Part shown: positions 13,177 through 15,925 of the stretch, piece by piece
How positions within the stretch are numbered: the stretch's first letter is position 1
Layout: every line of letters starts with the position of its first letter
Assembly: GCA_049970095.1 (NCBI GenBank)
Contig: JBMFNP010000042.1
Span: 1 to 15,925, forward strand
Direction: 5' to 3'
From: SKW197 sp049970095
GTDB lineage: Archaea; Thermoplasmatota; Thermoplasmata; Lutacidiplasmatales; SKW197
Length of the DNA stretch: 15,925 nucleotides
Program-made: the position numbers and the translations under genes
The notes under the pieces: model-generated
Seen by the model: only the letters and a program-made list of their open reading frames with translations
The model's database searches: none
What the model was told of the DNA's origin: nothing

Positions 13177-14340
13177 ATGGTATTCAAGGCCTATCTGCCA
13201 GACGGCAGAATTGTATGTTCTTCCTGTAAATCAGAGGTTAAAGAGAAGGATAACCGTTGTGAGGTGTGTCTTTCTCTCCTTGATGTGGAAAAGGAAGGTA
13301 TGGAATGTCCCTACTGCGGTAAAGTTATTGATAGATATGCCACAATCTGTGAGTATTGCGGGAAAGTGGTAAAGGAAGAGAAACCCAGAGAAAATCCATC
13401 ACTAGATGAGGAATTTCTTCTGAGATTGCTTGACCTCGGAAAAAAGGTGGACAAGGAATCACCAGAAGATGTTGAGGAACGCGCAAAAGCCCTGGAAGTT
13501 ATAAAGGCGGTTGCAGGGGTGATGGACAAATCCATAGAAACCACTGAGAAAACCACAGAGATTGGAGAAAAAAAGGCTATGGAAGGTGTGGGGGAGAAAG
13601 GGCAAGCACTGGAAATGCCTACAGAGAAGAAGGAAGAAATACGCCAACAATCACAAGGAATAATCATTGAGATTCCGCCGCACATAAAACAGAAATCTAT
13701 AGATATCCTTAATAGTCAGATGCCAGAACTGAAGGAAAAAATTGAAGCGCTTCCCACCGATACGCTCAAGGAAGGTTTGGCTAAATTCATTGAAACTCTT
13801 TCTCTCATTCTGGAAACAAAACTCAGAGATAGTATTGAAAAAGACAAACTCCTTGAAGAATTTTTGAGAATAATCACAGAAAACATGGAGTGCATATCTC
13901 AAGTAATTGATTCCTACAAGAGCCTCGCAAAAATGCAGAGTGCACTGGAGGAAACAATTTCAAGGGCAGCGCAACCCCAAGGCGGTAAGATTTCAAAGAA
14001 AGACTGGCTTGCAGCCCAGAAACAGGTGCAGGCAGAACTTTTCAAGGTTAAGAAAGAATTAGATGAGGAAACTGAGAAGCGCGTGAAAAAGGCAACAAAG
14101 AAAGCAGAGGAAGAAATTGAGCGATTGAAAGCAAGAATAGAGGAACTAACAATTGAAAATGAGAAGCTCAAAAGAACTAGCATGAACCCTGATGAGCTTG
14201 CAGAACTCAGAACCATGCTGAAAATCCTTGATGATTTGCTTGGAGAACTTCCAGATGAAAGAATTGATGAATTTGCAAGATCAGACAAATTTAAACTTTA
14301 TGAGAAAATTTTAGATAAATATAAAGTAGGAGAGGATTAA
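13177..14340 (+). CDS. Double zinc-ribbon coiled-coil protein with C-terminal LPDE/KLYEK module
   Basis: No named family comes to mind. Two zinc ribbons open the protein: CSSC (14-17) with CEVC (28-31), and CPYC (44-47) with CEYC (58-61). A linker rich in E, K and T follows (about 65-160), then helical segments (about 165-260). A long charged coiled coil runs from about 275 to 335. It ends in a 36-residue module, LKILDDLLGELPDE...KLYEKILDKY. The next protein in the operon ends in nearly the same module. No membrane segment or signal is seen, so it should be cytoplasmic. I infer a scaffold or adaptor: zinc ribbons to bind a partner or nucleic acid, a coiled coil to oligomerise, and the tail as a docking element. 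Confidence 0.7.
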   Translation: MVFKAYLPDGRIVCSSCKSEVKEKDNRCEVCLSLLDVEKEGMECPYCGKVIDRYATICEYCGKVVKEEKPRENPSLDEEFLLRLLDLGKKVDKESPEDVEERAKALEVIKAVAGVMDKSIETTEKTTEIGEKKAMEGVGEKGQALEMPTEKKEEIRQQSQGIIIEIPPHIKQKSIDILNSQMPELKEKIEALPTDTLKEGLAKFIETLSLILETKLRDSIEKDKLLEEFLRIITENMECISQVIDSYKSLAKMQSALEETISRAAQPQGGKISKKDWLAAQKQVQAELFKVKKELDEETEKRVKKATKKAEEEIERLKARIEELTIENEKLKRTSMNPDELAELRTMLKILDDLLGELPDERIDEFARSDKFKLYEKILDKYKVGED

Positions 14341-14341
14341 A

Positions 14342-15061
14342 ATGGGATTGAGAGATAGAGCAAAGGAACGGCTTGCGGAGATTTCCGAGGACAAAGCACC
14401 TTCTTCCGAAACCAGAGTAAAAACAGGGGAGGGAAGAATTGGAGATGAGAAACCAGGTACAGGTGGGGATATTGACAAACAGCGATTGGTTATCATAAAA
14501 GTGAAACAGGAACTTGAAGCGAGACGAAAGGAGTTAAGCCAGAAGGAAGAAGAGATTGCAAAGAAAGAGGCAGAAATTTCATCTAAATATGGTGAGCTTG
14601 AGAGAAGGCAGGCAGAACTTGAACGATTGTACCAGGAAGTTGAAGAGAAGAGGAAAAATTTGGAAGAGGAGATTGGAGCCAGGGCAAGGGATGTGCAGGA
14701 AAAGGAAAAGAAAATTATGGAGATGGAACAGGATTTCCTTGAAAAACTGCGGAAACTGGAAGAAAAGGAAAGAGCAATTGCGCAGATGGAAGAAACTCTC
14801 AAAACAAGAATGGAAGAAGTTGCAAAATTAGAAGAAAAAACTACAGCGGCAATAGGGGAAATTGTCAACGAACTTTCTGATCTGGGGATAACAAGAGAGG
14901 CTTTTGAGGGACTCATGAATTCTACAGCGTCTGAAACAAAAAAACTTCTCATCGTACTTGATGAACTTCTTGGAGAGCTTCCTGATGAAGTGGTAGATAA
15001 ATTCGCAAAATCTCCAGACTATAAACTATATGAAAAAGTGCTGAAAATGTATGGTATTTGA
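14342..15061 (+). CDS. Coiled-coil protein, MGLRDRA N-terminus and LPDE/KLYEK C-terminal module
   Basis: A 239-residue protein of no recognised family. It starts MGLRDRAKERLAEI, has a disordered polar stretch to about residue 45, then a nearly unbroken coiled coil (about 50-175) rich in E, K, R and Q. It ends LIVLDELLGELPDE...KLYEKVLKMYGI, matching the C-terminus of the preceding gene at most positions. The start lies one base after the upstream stop, with GGAGAGG 6 nt before it, so the two are translationally coupled. It shares its N-terminus with the next gene. A structural or scaffold role is inferred. SMC/Rad50-like hits would be expected from composition alone and should not be trusted. 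Confidence 0.7.
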   Translation: MGLRDRAKERLAEISEDKAPSSETRVKTGEGRIGDEKPGTGGDIDKQRLVIIKVKQELEARRKELSQKEEEIAKKEAEISSKYGELERRQAELERLYQEVEEKRKNLEEEIGARARDVQEKEKKIMEMEQDFLEKLRKLEEKERAIAQMEETLKTRMEEVAKLEEKTTAAIGEIVNELSDLGITREAFEGLMNSTASETKKLLIVLDELLGELPDEVVDKFAKSPDYKLYEKVLKMYGI

Positions 15062-15100
15062 GTGCACTATAGATAATCAACAAATCAATAGGTGAAAAAG

Positions 15101-15925
15101 ATGGGACTTAGAGACAGAGCGAGGGCAAAACTTGAGGAAGATAAAAAGACAGAGGATAAGGCGGAGATTGAAGTGTTGCCCAGAACAGAAGCAAAAACCG
15201 TGATTGCAAATGAAGAAAAGAAAGAAGAGGGTGCAGAACCAGTATCTTCTCCCGTCATTTCCCCTATTGCTAAACTCAAGGAGGAGATCATTGAGCGTGA
15301 AAAGAAGGTAATGGAAAAGGAAAAAATTCTGGAGGCAAGGATAAGAGAAATTGGAGAGAAAGAGGTAGAGATAAAATCAAAATTTGAGGATTATGAAAAG
15401 AGGTTAAAAGCTCTGGAGGAACGCGAAAGGAAATTTGAAAGCCAGCGCGCAGAATTTGAAAAACACCTTGCGGAGGTGGAGCAAGAGAAACATCGGCTTC
15501 AGATAGAAATAGAAAAACTGGAGAGAGAAAGAAGAGATTTTGAGGAAGAGAAAAAAGAGTTTGAATTTACAAAAAAGAAAGAAGTAGAGGAGAAGCTCAG
15601 CGAAAAAGAGAAAAGATTAGAGGCACTTGAACGAGAACTGGAAGCTAGGAAAGAAGAAATCCTGGGCAAGGAAAAAATGCTGGCAGAAAAAGAGGAAGAA
15701 ATTAAAAAGGCAAAGGTTGAGGTTGAGGGCTATAGAAAGGAGATTGAGAACAAAGAGAAGAGTTTTCATGTTCGCGAACGCGAACTCGGAGAAGCGTTTC
15801 GTTCTATCAAGGAAAAGGAGCGAAGTCTGAGGGAAGCAGAGATGAAAATTGAGAAATTGAGTGAGGAATATACCAGAGAGATAGAAGAGATAAAAAGGAG
15901 AGAAAATGCCGTTGAAAGGCAGGAA
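15101..15925 (+). CDS. Coiled-coil protein, third tandem paralogue (partial)
   Basis: Open from the ATG at 15101 to the window end (275 codons seen, no stop). It begins MGLRDRARAKLEED, nearly the same as the preceding gene, followed by a low-complexity acidic stretch and, from about residue 60, a very long charged coiled coil with heptad-like E/K/R/L spacing. AGGTG stands 6 nt before the ATG, and the gap to the previous gene is 39 nt, so it should belong to the same operon. Whether it ends in the shared KLYEK module cannot be seen. Function unknown; a filament or scaffold role is inferred from shape. Confidence 0.7.
   Translation, partial: MGLRDRARAKLEEDKKTEDKAEIEVLPRTEAKTVIANEEKKEEGAEPVSSPVISPIAKLKEEIIEREKKVMEKEKILEARIREIGEKEVEIKSKFEDYEKRLKALEERERKFESQRAEFEKHLAEVEQEKHRLQIEIEKLERERRDFEEEKKEFEFTKKKEVEEKLSEKEKRLEALERELEARKEEILGKEKMLAEKEEEIKKAKVEVEGYRKEIENKEKSFHVRERELGEAFRSIKEKERSLREAEMKIEKLSEEYTREIEEIKRRENAVERQE

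Noticed and set aside
14311..14952. 213-codon serine/phenylalanine-rich open frame on the minus strand
   Set aside because: Mirror image of GAA/GAG/AAA codons of the coiled-coil gene; a composition artefact, as are similar frames at 13311-13685 and 13914-14288.
14342..15925. Calling the coiled-coil genes SMC/Rad50 or myosin-like
   Set aside because: No Walker motifs or head domains; the resemblance would come from heptad composition alone.

Overview
The window looks like a chromosomal segment of a euryarchaeal-type archaeon, most likely in or near Thermoplasmatota. I infer this from gene content: DUF835 proteins, a DUF373 membrane protein, a COG1031-type radical SAM enzyme with a C-terminal helix-hairpin-helix, and a tRNA gene with no encoded CCA. 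Expression signals agree. Several genes have a TATA box 24-28 nt before the start codon (leaderless), and others carry GGAGG/GAGG-type Shine-Dalgarno sites. The lineage call rests on recognition of families, not on a search.

Layout. (1) 1-395, minus: 5' part of a membrane-anchored protein that runs off the window. (2) 396-549: a strikingly structured, integron attC-like imperfect palindrome. (3) 550-2102, minus: an AT-rich restriction-modification pair (PD-(D/E)xK-like nuclease, then a beta-class DNA methyltransferase with an ATGA overlap). It abuts a probably 5'-truncated DUF835 gene. (4) 2113-3094: two DUF835 genes converging and overlapping by 92 bp. (5) 3184-5684, plus: winged-helix DNA-binding part and STAND-ATPase/TPR part of what was very probably one regulator, split by a frameshift at a run of seven T. 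A palindromic candidate operator lies between its TATA box and that of the divergent DUF835 gene. An 18-bp sequence containing this operator recurs at 5826-5843, on the other side of the regulator. (6) 9879-5833, minus: overlapping operon DUF373, MFS transporter, radical SAM/HhH. (7) 12146-9927, minus: an RmlD-like NAD(P)-dependent reductase and an MTA/SAH/5'-deoxyadenosine deaminase, each with its own TATA box. (8) 12292-12364, plus: tRNA-Val(GAC). (9) 13023-12370, minus: a protein I do not recognise. (10) 13177-15925, plus: three tandem coiled-coil genes. The first carries two N-terminal zinc ribbons. The first two share a 36-38-residue C-terminal module (LPDE...KLYEK), and the last two share the N-terminus MGLRDRA. 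The third runs off the window.

The best candidates for something undescribed are the tandem coiled-coil family with its shared C-terminal module, the attC-like element beside the restriction-modification island, and the HTH-STAND-TPR regulator with its operator-like repeat.
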